Assembly: GCA_023261915.1 (NCBI GenBank)
Contig: JALRFT010000232.1
Coordinates: 1 to 11,112 of the forward strand
Source: Acidimicrobiales bacterium
GTDB lineage: Bacteria; Actinomycetota; Acidimicrobiia; Acidimicrobiales; Acidimicrobilacustridaceae
Direction: 5' to 3'
DNA length: 11,112 nucleotides
Shown here piece by piece: positions 1 through 6,857 of the stretch. A program made the position numbers and the translations under genes. The notes beneath the pieces are model-generated. The model ran no database searches, was not told the DNA's origin, and worked only from the letters and a program-made list of their open reading frames with translations. Positions within the stretch are counted from its first letter, which is position 1; every line of letters begins with the position of its first letter.

Positions 1-1
1 A

Positions 2-754
2 TCGCTCAGCGGGGCAGCGTCGACCGACGTGAGCGTGACCGCTGTCAGTGCCTCATGGGGGTCAGATGTCACCGGCCAGGCCCTCCGGGCACTCGTCTTC
101 TTCCTGCTGGCGATCCTCGCTTACATCACGTTCCGCCTCGAGTTCCGGATGGCCGTCGGAGCGATCATCGCCACCGTCCACGACGTCGTCATCACGGTTG
201 GTGTCTATGCACTGTTCCAGTTTGAGGTCAGCCCCGGGACCATCGTGGCGTTCCTCATGGTCTTGGGGTATTCGATCTATGACACCGTGGTCATCTACGA
301 CAAGGTGAAGCAGAACGAATCCCAGGTCGGCATGACGAATCGACTCACCTACGCCGACGTCGTGGGTCGCTCGATGAACACCGTGCTGCTGCGTTCACTC
401 AATACCTCGATCACCTCCATTCTCCCCGTGTTGTCGCTGATATTTGTCGGGGGCTACGTCTTGGGGGCGACCTCGTTGGACCAGTTCGCGGTCCCCCTTG
501 CGGTCGGTCTGGTTGTGGGCACCTACTCCTCGATCATGGTGGCCTCCTACGCCGTGGTCCTTCTCAAGGAGCGTGAGCCGCGCTACCGGCAACTGAAAGA
601 GCGACTTGGTCGGGGTGGCGGTTCGGTACCTCGGACCGAAGGGTCCGATGATTCGGTGTCGGCAACCCCAGGAACACCGGGTTCGGTCCGGGTGCCCGAG
701 GGTGTCATCCCTCCCCGCCCCCGTAAGCGGCCGGGGAAACCCCGGCGATCCTGA
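2..754 (+). CDS. secF: Protein translocase subunit SecF (5' truncated)
   Basis: This is the C-terminal 250 residues of SecF, an inner-membrane partner of SecD that uses the proton gradient to help SecYEG/SecA export proteins. The reading frame is open from the window edge, so the true start and the first membrane helix lie upstream. Five hydrophobic helices are visible at about residues 28-44, 50-72, 80-100, 137-151 and 161-188. The family signature is present as LGYSIYDTVVIYDKVKQN at about 88-105; Tyr replaces the Asn of the proteobacterial YSINDTVV form, as is common in actinobacteria. A basic, Pro/Gly-rich cytoplasmic tail (about residues 190-250) ends in RPRKRPGKPRRS. secD presumably lies just upstream. 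A GC hairpin overlaps the last codons. Identification is firm; only the 5' end is missing. Confidence 0.95.
   Translation, partial: SLSGAASTDVSVTAVSASWGSDVTGQALRALVFFLLAILAYITFRLEFRMAVGAIIATVHDVVITVGVYALFQFEVSPGTIVAFLMVLGYSIYDTVVIYDKVKQNESQVGMTNRLTYADVVGRSMNTVLLRSLNTSITSILPVLSLIFVGGYVLGATSLDQFAVPLAVGLVVGTYSSIMVASYAVVLLKEREPRYRQLKERLGRGGGSVPRTEGSDDSVSATPGTPGSVRVPEGVIPPRPRKRPGKPRRS
730..746 (+). terminator. GC-rich hairpin at the end of secF, possible U-less terminator
   Basis: GCCGGGG, loop AAA, CCCCGGC forms a perfect 7-bp stem with a 3-nt loop, ending 5 bases before the secF stop codon (752-754). No T-run follows, so it would be an atypical terminator of the kind proposed for high-GC actinobacteria. 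A competing stem, GGCGAT (744-749) with ATCGCC (764-769), shares part of it. The hairpin also encodes the basic SecF tail, so coding constraint is an alternative explanation. Confidence 0.4.
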
Positions 755-799
755 ACAGCGATCATCGCCAATCCGCCGGGGATCGGGCAGGGGAGCCGG

Positions 800-805
800 T
801 AGCCT
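800..805 (+). promoter_or_regulatory. Putative -10 box (TAGCCT) of a leaderless apt-relA transcript
   Basis: TAGCCT lies 6 nt before the apt ATG at 812. It matches the actinobacterial -10 pattern TANNNT at the spacing that would start the RNA at or near the start codon. No recognisable -35 box and no Shine-Dalgarno sequence are seen. The same arrangement precedes hisS, rarA and alaS. Confidence 0.6.
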
Positions 806-811
806 TGGCCC

Positions 812-1408
812 ATGGCCGTTCGTGCCGAGGAACTTGGAGCGATGGTGCGGGTGTTCGCTGACTGGCCACGCCCCGGGATCGATTTCCACGACGTCACCCC
901 ATTGCTCGCTGACGCCCAGGCGTTCCACGAGGTGGTGACGACGATTGCCGATCACCACGCCCGTGGCATGGTCGATCCCGGTGGAGGCCCCGTGACGCAC
1001 GTCGCTGGGATCGAGGCCCGCGGATTCGCAGTTGCCGCCCCCGTCGCCCTTCGGCTCGACGCCGGTTTCATCCCGGTACGCCGAGCCGGTCGACTGCCCG
1101 CTGATGTCGAGGCCGCTGAGTGCACCCTCGACTACGGGACCCAACTGCTCGAGATGCAGCGACAGTCCGTGGGCCCGGCGTCCTCCGTGCTGATTGTCGA
1201 TGATGTCCTAGGTACCGGAGCGACGGCAGAGGCCGTCGTCCGCATGGTCCGCCGGTGCGGTGGGGAGGTGGCCGGAGTGGCCTGTGCACTCGAGGTCGCC
1301 GCCGAAGGCGGACGTCACCGACTCGACGGCATCCCGGTCTTTTCCGTACTGCGTGTGGATGGCGGCCAGGTCACTGCCGGCGGTGACTCTCCGAAGCGGG
1401 AGGGCTGA
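812..1408 (+). CDS. apt: Adenine phosphoribosyltransferase
   Basis: A cytoplasmic purine-salvage enzyme that joins adenine to PRPP, giving AMP and pyrophosphate. The 198-residue product is slightly longer than the usual 170-185. It has the APT N-terminal pattern WPRPGIDFHDVTPLL (about residues 18-32). The segment VAGIEARGFAVAAPVALRL (about 64-82) is followed by the FIPVRRAGRLP loop typical of APT. The PRPP-binding motif is VLIVDDVLGTGAT (about 126-138; VDDLLATGGT in many relatives). The ATG at 812 is chosen because it follows a TAGCCT box at leaderless spacing and gives the expected N-terminus; no Shine-Dalgarno sequence is present. The gene precedes relA by 3 nt, so the two are almost certainly co-transcribed. 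secF-apt-relA is a familiar actinobacterial order. Confidence 0.94.
   Translation: MAVRAEELGAMVRVFADWPRPGIDFHDVTPLLADAQAFHEVVTTIADHHARGMVDPGGGPVTHVAGIEARGFAVAAPVALRLDAGFIPVRRAGRLPADVEAAECTLDYGTQLLEMQRQSVGPASSVLIVDDVLGTGATAEAVVRMVRRCGGEVAGVACALEVAAEGGRHRLDGIPVFSVLRVDGGQVTAGGDSPKREG
1398..1404 (+). promoter_or_regulatory. Shine-Dalgarno sequence for relA inside the apt end
   Basis: GGGAGGG lies within the last apt codons, 7 nt before the GTG at 1412. It decides the relA start and implies translation close behind, or coupled to, apt. Confidence 0.75.
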
Positions 1409-1411
1409 GGC

Positions 1412-3637
1412 GTGGCGACGGTGAACCGCGTCCTCCCGTGGCGTCGACACACGGTCACCGACGCCGAAGAGATCGCGCCGCTGCTGGCCACGTTCCGGGA
1501 GCGCCACCCCAAGGTGGCCACCACGCTGATCCAGCAGGCCTATGAGACCGCAGCGCGAGCCCACGACGGACAACGGCGCTATTCCGGTGAGCCCTATGTC
1601 CTGCATCCCGTTGCGGTGGCAGGCATTGTCGCTTCGCTCGGCCTCGACGACGTCACCATTGCCGCTGCGATCCTTCATGACGCCGTCGAAGACACAGGTG
1701 TCACGGTCGAGGATCTCGAGGCGGAGTTCGGTCCGGATGTCGCTGCCATCGTCGACGGAGTCACCAAGTTGGATCGGGTCAAGTTCGACTCGAAGGAAGC
1801 CCAACAGGCGGCGACGGTCCGCAAGATGCTCGTAGCGATGGCCAAGGACCTTCGGGTGCTGATCATCAAACTGGCCGATCGGTTGCACAACATGCGCACC
1901 GTGGCAGGCATGCCAGCTTGGAAGCAGGAGCGCTCGGCGCAGGAGACACTTGACGTCTACGCCCCCCTGGCCCACCGTCTCGGAATGCAGGAGGTCCGTC
2001 AGCAACTGGAGGACCTCGCCTTCGCAGCGCTGCACCCCAAGCGGTACGCAGAGATTGACCACATGGTTGCTACTCGGAGCCCCGAGCGTGAGTTGTACCT
2101 GACCCAGGTCCTCGCCGAGGTCCAACAGCACCTCGGTGACCTCGGCATCGAGGGGGAGGTGCACGGCCGGCCGAAACACCTGTGGAGCATCTACGAGAAG
2201 ATGGTGGTGAAGGGCAAGGAATTTGACGAGATCTTTGATCTCGTGGGCATCCGTGTCGTCGTCGACAGCGTGAAGGATTGCTACGCCGCGCTGGGCTCCA
2301 TCCACGCCACGTGGAAACCGGTGCAGGGCCGATTCAAGGACTACATCGCCATGCCCAAGTTCAACCTCTACCAGTCGTTGCACACGACAGTGGTTGGTCC
2401 GCAGGGCAAGCCGCTCGAGGTGCAGATCCGGACACGGCAGATGCACATGCTCGCCGAGTACGGCGTGGCGTCGCACTGGAACTACAAGGACAATCACAAG
2501 TCGTCGGACGATCTTGCGTGGCTGAACCACATCATTGATTGGCAACGAGAGACTGCTGATCCGTCTGAGTTCATGTCAATGCTGAAAGTTGACCTTGAAC
2601 AAGATGAGGTCTTCGTGTTCACCCCGAAGGGACGGGTTGTCACCCTGCCAGTGGGTTCGACCCCAGTGGACTTCGCCTACGCCATCCACACCGAGGTAGG
2701 CAATGCCTGTATCGGGGCGAAAGTGAACGGTCGGCTGTTGCCTCTGGATGCTGTTCTCACGAGTGGTGACACGGTCGAAATCTTCACATCGAAGGTGGAG
2801 GGGGCCGGACCGTCGCGAGACTGGCTGCGCTTCGTGGCGACCAATCGTGCGGCGGCCAAGATCAAGCAGTGGTACCTCCGCGAGCAGCGGGAGGACGCCC
2901 GAGAGACGGGATCTGACGAACTCATCAGGGCACTCCGCCGGGACGGCCTGCCCGTTCAGAAGATCCGCCAGTCAGGTGTCCTCGACACGGTGGCTGCGGC
3001 AATGAACTACGCCGACCTCGATGCACTTCACGCCGCCATTGGCCACAATCACGTGTCCGCTGCGGCTGTCACTGACAGGGTCCGACGTCACCTTCAGCAC
3101 GGGGATGCCGATTCCGAGGAGCGCCTGCCGCTCACAGTTCGGCAGGCGACGCCGCTGCGTCGTTCCCTCGATACCGGCACGACGTCGGGGGTCCATGTCG
3201 AAGGGCTCGATGACGTCATGGTCCGGCTGTCACGCTGCTGCACACCCGTGCCCGGTGATCCCATCATGGGATTCGTGACGCGTGGTCGAGGTGTCTCGGT
3301 TCATCGTTCGGACTGTGCCAATGGCGTGTCTCTCTCGTCGTCGCAAGCGGAACGGGTTATCGAAGTCGATTGGGATGATGCGCCGGCGGGCACATTCGTG
3401 GCGTCCGTGGAGGTGAAAGCTCTTGATCGTTCACGCCTGCTCCGTGACGTCAGCGCCGCTCTCGCCGATGCCCACGTCAACATCATCTCGTGCACGACAG
3501 TGACCGGATCAGACCGCATCTCCACGATGCAGTTCGACTTCGAACTCGGTGACCCGGCGCACCTCGAGTGGCTCCTTCGCTCAATCCGCCAGATCGACTC
3601 CATCTATGACGCCTACAGGGTGATGCCCCGGGTGTGA
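1412..3637 (+). CDS. relA: Bifunctional (p)ppGpp synthetase/hydrolase, Rel family
   Basis: A long RelA/SpoT homologue (Rel) of 741 residues that makes and degrades the alarmone (p)ppGpp during the stringent response. The N-terminal HD hydrolase domain looks intact: H51, H89-D90 with the following E93-D94, and D156/N160 in LADRLHN. The synthetase domain (about 250-360) has D276 in FDLVGIRV and E336 in LEVQIRT, the expected catalytic acids. RFKD (307-310) is the RXKD form associated with bifunctional enzymes, as opposed to EXDD of synthetase-only RelA. A TGS domain (about 397-460), a conserved CC pair (609-610) in the zinc-finger region and a C-terminal ACT domain (about 663-737) follow. The GTG start is supported by GGGAGGG 7 nt upstream. 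Both activities are predicted from residues only. The name rel would be equally proper. Confidence 0.96.
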   Translation: MATVNRVLPWRRHTVTDAEEIAPLLATFRERHPKVATTLIQQAYETAARAHDGQRRYSGEPYVLHPVAVAGIVASLGLDDVTIAAAILHDAVEDTGVTVEDLEAEFGPDVAAIVDGVTKLDRVKFDSKEAQQAATVRKMLVAMAKDLRVLIIKLADRLHNMRTVAGMPAWKQERSAQETLDVYAPLAHRLGMQEVRQQLEDLAFAALHPKRYAEIDHMVATRSPERELYLTQVLAEVQQHLGDLGIEGEVHGRPKHLWSIYEKMVVKGKEFDEIFDLVGIRVVVDSVKDCYAALGSIHATWKPVQGRFKDYIAMPKFNLYQSLHTTVVGPQGKPLEVQIRTRQMHMLAEYGVASHWNYKDNHKSSDDLAWLNHIIDWQRETADPSEFMSMLKVDLEQDEVFVFTPKGRVVTLPVGSTPVDFAYAIHTEVGNACIGAKVNGRLLPLDAVLTSGDTVEIFTSKVEGAGPSRDWLRFVATNRAAAKIKQWYLREQREDARETGSDELIRALRRDGLPVQKIRQSGVLDTVAAAMNYADLDALHAAIGHNHVSAAAVTDRVRRHLQHGDADSEERLPLTVRQATPLRRSLDTGTTSGVHVEGLDDVMVRLSRCCTPVPGDPIMGFVTRGRGVSVHRSDCANGVSLSSSQAERVIEVDWDDAPAGTFVASVEVKALDRSRLLRDVSAALADAHVNIISCTTVTGSDRISTMQFDFELGDPAHLEWLLRSIRQIDSIYDAYRVMPRV

Positions 3638-3679
3638 ACTCGAGGGCCGCCGGTCTCGCCCGAGCTGGTGCAAGTGGTC

Positions 3680-3698
3680 GGCAACTGGTTCGGTTGCC
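3680..3698 (+). other. Inverted repeat in the relA-hisS gap
   Basis: GGCAAC (3680-3685) and GTTGCC (3693-3698) form a 6-bp stem with a 7-nt loop in the 88-nt gap between relA and hisS. It ends 14 nt before the putative hisS -10 box, so it covers the -35 zone. It could be part of a relA terminator or an operator for hisS. A weaker bulged stem, CTCG-GGC with GCC-CGAG (3639-3664), lies right after the relA stop. No T-run follows either. Confidence 0.3.
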
Positions 3699-3712
3699 TG
3701 ACGGCTCCTCAC

Positions 3713-3718
3713 TAGAGT
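3713..3718 (+). promoter_or_regulatory. Putative -10 box (TAGAGT) of a leaderless hisS-aspS transcript
   Basis: TAGAGT lies 7 nt before the hisS GTG at 3726, with no Shine-Dalgarno sequence between. It fits TANNNT at leaderless spacing, and the same layout is seen at apt, rarA and alaS. No convincing -35 box is visible. Confidence 0.6.
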
Positions 3719-3725
3719 CAGGGTT

Positions 3726-5021
3726 GTGGCTGACGATGTGCACACCGGACCTTTTCAGGCTCCCGTCGGCGTCCACGACGTACTCCCACCCGAGTCAGCC
3801 CGCTGGGAGGCCTTGATCGCCAGCTTCTCTGAGGTGGTGGGCTCAGCGGGCTACGGGCTCTGTCAGAGTCCAATGTTTGAAGATGTCGGGGTGTTCTCGC
3901 GTATGGGGGAGGGCACCGATGTGGTGTCCAAGGAGATGTACGAGTTTCGGGACCGGGGTGACCGTCACCTGGCACTGCGGCCCGAGGGCACGGCCTCCAT
4001 CGTCCGGGCTTATGTCGAGCATCGACCCACGCTTCCTTGGAAGGTCTGGTACGCCACTCCGGTCTTCCGGTACGAGAAACCCCAGAGCGGCCGATTTCGT
4101 CAGCACCACCAACTCGGAGTGGAGGCGATCGGTTCACCCGATCCCGATCTCGACGTTGAGGTCATGGTCTTGCTCGCCGACTTCTACCGGTCCCTCGGCC
4201 TCAATGCCGTGGACCTCGTGATCAACACCCTAGGAACCCCGCATCAACGTGTCGCCTACTCCGACGCACTCTCCGCATGGCTCACCGAGCGCGCTGACGC
4301 ACTCGACCCCGCTGATAGGGAGAAGATCGAGCGTCATCCTCTTCGGGTTCTCGACTCAAAACGTCCGGCCACCCAGGCAGTGACTGCCGCCGCTCCCTCC
4401 ATCCACGACAGCCTTGACGCTGACGCCCGGCGACATTTCGAGCGGGTTCAGGAGGGATTGTCGGCTGCGGGACTTCCGTTCGTCGTCGATCATCGGATGG
4501 TGCGGGGGCTTGACTACTACACCCATACGCTGTTCGAGTTCCGCTCCGACGCGCTCGATGCAGCGCAGAACACCATCGGCGGCGGAGGTCGCTTCGACGG
4601 GTTAGTGGAATCGCTCGGTGGACCCACAACGCCGGCCGTCGGATTTGGAACCGGCATCGAGCGTGTGTTGCTCGCCTGTGACGCCGAGGGAGTGTTTGCA
4701 GGTTCTCCAGCGGCCGTGGACTTTTTCGTCGTAGATACCGTCGACGGGTCCTCGGCGCGGGATCTGTGCACCGAACTTCGGCGCGCCGGGCTCCGGGTAG
4801 ACCGAGCTTTTGATGCTCGTTCCATGAAGGCCCAGATGAAGGCGGCTGACCGCAGTGGTGCGTCGTACGCCTTGATTATCGGGGCCGATGAGGCATCCGC
4901 CGGCGAGGTCACCGTGCGGCCGCTCCGTTCGGACGAAGGACAACGGCGGCTGTCGAGGGTCGCGGTGGCCGCAGATCTCAAGGCGCTTGTCGCCGATCCT
5001 GATTCCCGGAGGGACCAATGA
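3726..5021 (+). CDS. hisS: Histidyl-tRNA synthetase
   Basis: A class II aminoacyl-tRNA synthetase that charges tRNA(His) with histidine in the cytoplasm. The 431-residue length is typical. The N-terminus PVGVHDVLPPE (13-23) and motif 1 region (MFEDVGVFSRMGEGTD, 50-65) are clear. Motif 2 is FRYEKPQSGRFRQHHQLGVE (114-133). The HisRS-specific histidine-binding segment is MVRGLDYYTHTLFE (258-271). Motif 3 is GFGTGIERVLLA (306-317). The C-terminal anticodon-binding domain spans about 330-425. Both the HisRS-specific segment and the anticodon domain are retained, which argues against the HisZ paralogue. The GTG start is preferred because a TAGAGT box lies 7 nt upstream; there is no Shine-Dalgarno sequence. 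The stop overlaps the aspS start by 4 nt (ATGA), a common actinobacterial pair. Confidence 0.96.
   Translation: MADDVHTGPFQAPVGVHDVLPPESARWEALIASFSEVVGSAGYGLCQSPMFEDVGVFSRMGEGTDVVSKEMYEFRDRGDRHLALRPEGTASIVRAYVEHRPTLPWKVWYATPVFRYEKPQSGRFRQHHQLGVEAIGSPDPDLDVEVMVLLADFYRSLGLNAVDLVINTLGTPHQRVAYSDALSAWLTERADALDPADREKIERHPLRVLDSKRPATQAVTAAAPSIHDSLDADARRHFERVQEGLSAAGLPFVVDHRMVRGLDYYTHTLFEFRSDALDAAQNTIGGGGRFDGLVESLGGPTTPAVGFGTGIERVLLACDAEGVFAGSPAAVDFFVVDTVDGSSARDLCTELRRAGLRVDRAFDARSMKAQMKAADRSGASYALIIGADEASAGEVTVRPLRSDEGQRRLSRVAVAADLKALVADPDSRRDQ
5008..5013 (+). promoter_or_regulatory. Shine-Dalgarno sequence for aspS inside the hisS end
   Basis: GGAGGG lies in the last hisS codons, 4 nt before the aspS ATG at 5018. 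Together with the ATGA overlap it supports this start over an internal Met codon at 5081. Confidence 0.75.
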
Positions 5022-6808
5022 CTGAGCCAACCACCGTCCACGGGGATGTCGCTCGTCAGGGTGGGGCGTCGGCGCGGGGAATGAGGTCGGACTACTGCGG
5101 CGATCTCCGGACCGCCGACGAGGGTCGTCAGGTGCAGGTGTGTGGGTGGGTCGCACGGCGCCGCGAGCACGGCGAGCACCTCGCCTTCATCGATCTACGG
5201 GATCACACCGGTCTCATCCAGTGTGTCGTCGACGGTGCTCACGAGCTTCGGAGTGAGTTCGTTGTTCGGGTGACCGGTACCGTGCGCCGTCGACCGGACG
5301 GAACGGCCAACTCCGAACTTCCCACCGGTGAGGTCGAGGTGGGTGATTGCACCGTCGAGGTGCTCTCTGGTTCAGACCCTGTCCCATTTCCCATCGACGA
5401 GCGGGTCGAAGTTGACGAGACGTTGCGTCTTCGTCATCGCTACCTCGATCTGCGTGCCGCCCGACTTCAAGGCAATCTTCGGATACGGGCGTCAGTCAAC
5501 GCCGCTCTCCGCGCGGCCATGACCGACCAGGGGTTCGTTGAGATCGAGACGCCGTTGCTCATTGCCTCAACTCCCGAGGGGGCACGCGACTTCGTCGTGC
5601 CCAGTCGGCTTAGCCCCGGCGAGTTTTATGCCCTGCCACAGAGTCCGCAGCTCTTCAAGCAGTTGTGCATGGTCGGCTCCGTCGATCGCTACTACCAGAT
5701 CGCTCGTTGTCTGCGCGATGAGGACCTGCGAGCTGACCGCCAGTTCGAATTCAGTCAGCTGGATCTTGAGGCGAGTTTCGTCACGCAGGCCGACATTCTT
5801 GAGATGGTCGGGGTGGCTATTGGTGCTGCAGTGAGCGCCGTACGTAACGTCGAGCCGGGACCGATTCCTCACATGACGTGGCGTGAGGCCATGGACCGGT
5901 TCGGGAGTGACAAACCCGATGTCCGGTTCGGCCTGGAGCTCGTGGATGTTACGGCGGTCTTCTCTTCCACGGAGTTCAACGCCTTCCGAGCGCCCTCAGT
6001 CAAGGCGATCTGTGTTCCGGGAGGTGCCGACACCACTCGGAGCCGACTCGACGACCTCACCGATCGTGCCAAGCGCTGGGGGGCGAAGGGACTCGTGTGG
6101 ATGCGCGTCGAGGAGGATGGGATCAACTCCCCGGTCTCGAAGTTCCTCAGCGCCGAGGAGCTGACTGGTCTCCGCGAGGCGACGGGAGCATCCACGGGTG
6201 ATCTGTTGTTGCTCGTGGCCGACGAGTGGCGGGCAACGTGTCATGTGCTCGGGCTCCTGCGGCTTGAGTTGGGGCGCCCGGGGGTCAACGAGGGAGGGCT
6301 GCAATTCCTATGGGTCATCGACTTCCCCCTCTTTGAGGCAATCGGCGATGACGGGTCGCCCGTGCCCGCCCATCATCCCTTCACGATGCCGCACGCCGAT
6401 GACCTGCACCTGCTCGACTCCACCGAGCCCACCGACCTTCTCGCCATGCGCTCACAGGCCTACGACCTAGTCCTCAACGGATGGGAACTCGGTTCGGGAA
6501 GTGTCCGGATCCATGACCCCGCCGTGCAACGTCGGATCTTCGGGTTGCTCGGCATCTCGTCCGACGAGGCGCAGAAGCGTTTCGGCTTCCTGCTCGATGC
6601 CTTCCGGTTCGGCGCCCCCCCGCACGCCGGCTTTGCCTTCGGCATCGACCGTCTCGTGGCGCTTTTGGCGGGGGAGGAGAACATCCGCGAGGTGATTGCC
6701 TTCCCCAAGACCCAGTCCGGTGGGGACCCACTGACCGGAGCGCCGGGTGCCCTCGACGCCGGGCAGTTGGACGAGTTGGGCCTTCGGGTCCTGCCTCCGG
6801 CGACCTGA
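5018..6808 (+). CDS. aspS: Aspartyl-tRNA synthetase, probably non-discriminating (Asp/Asn)
   Basis: A class IIb synthetase of 596 residues, the normal bacterial size, including the bacterial insertion domain (about 290-430). The N-terminal OB-fold carries GWVARRREHGEH, with H51 where discriminating enzymes usually have Leu. G95 lies in RRRPDGTAN. His and Gly at these places mark enzymes that charge both tRNA(Asp) and tRNA(Asn) (known for Pseudomonas aeruginosa and mycobacteria). Motif 1 is GFVEIETPLL (172-181), motif 2 RCLRDEDLRADRQFEFSQLD (230-249) and motif 3 GIDRLVALLAGEENIREV near the C-terminus. Position 243 is Phe where many AspRSs have Pro. ATG 5018 overlaps the hisS stop and has GGAGGG upstream; starting at Met22 (5081) would give the canonical MRxxxCGxLR N-terminus and is a possible alternative. 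Confidence 0.96.
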   Translation: MTEPTTVHGDVARQGGASARGMRSDYCGDLRTADEGRQVQVCGWVARRREHGEHLAFIDLRDHTGLIQCVVDGAHELRSEFVVRVTGTVRRRPDGTANSELPTGEVEVGDCTVEVLSGSDPVPFPIDERVEVDETLRLRHRYLDLRAARLQGNLRIRASVNAALRAAMTDQGFVEIETPLLIASTPEGARDFVVPSRLSPGEFYALPQSPQLFKQLCMVGSVDRYYQIARCLRDEDLRADRQFEFSQLDLEASFVTQADILEMVGVAIGAAVSAVRNVEPGPIPHMTWREAMDRFGSDKPDVRFGLELVDVTAVFSSTEFNAFRAPSVKAICVPGGADTTRSRLDDLTDRAKRWGAKGLVWMRVEEDGINSPVSKFLSAEELTGLREATGASTGDLLLLVADEWRATCHVLGLLRLELGRPGVNEGGLQFLWVIDFPLFEAIGDDGSPVPAHHPFTMPHADDLHLLDSTEPTDLLAMRSQAYDLVLNGWELGSGSVRIHDPAVQRRIFGLLGISSDEAQKRFGFLLDAFRFGAPPHAGFAFGIDRLVALLAGEENIREVIAFPKTQSGGDPLTGAPGALDAGQLDELGLRVLPPAT

Positions 6809-6826
6809 GGACCGTTCAGCCTCAGG
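6804..6826 (+). terminator. Inverted repeat at the aspS stop, possible terminator
   Basis: CCTGAGG (6804-6810) and CCTCAGG (6820-6826) form a perfect 7-bp stem with a 9-nt loop, and the aspS TGA (6806-6808) lies in the left arm. No T-run follows. It ends 17 nt before the putative rarA -10 box, so an operator role is equally possible. Confidence 0.4.
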
Positions 6827-6843
6827 CGGTCGGTTGCCCCGCC

Positions 6844-6849
6844 TAGCCT
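6844..6849 (+). promoter_or_regulatory. Putative -10 box (TAGCCT) of a leaderless rarA transcript
   Basis: TAGCCT lies 8 nt before the rarA ATG at 6858, with no Shine-Dalgarno sequence. The ten bases TAGCCTTGGC are identical to those before apt (800-809). No clear -35 box is visible. Confidence 0.6.
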
Positions 6850-6857
6850 TGGCGGCC

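Noticed and set aside
395..1144. 249-codon open frame on the - strand across secF and apt
   Set aside because: It spans the secF-apt boundary antisense to both genes and has low-complexity Gly/Arg/His composition.
1208..2545. Long (445-codon) open frame on the - strand opposite relA
   Set aside because: It lies entirely antisense to the intact apt and relA genes, has no recognisable domain, and is expected from codon bias in GC-rich DNA.
3638..3725. T-box or other riboswitch upstream of hisS
   Set aside because: The gap is only 88 nt, no T-box core sequence or antiterminator is visible, and a -10 box next to the start codon suggests there is no 5' leader.
6747..6857. Upstream extension of rarA to an earlier start at 6747
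   Set aside because: It would overlap the end of aspS by 62 nt and add 37 residues that are a frame-shifted reading of aspS; ATG 6858 gives the canonical RarA N-terminus.
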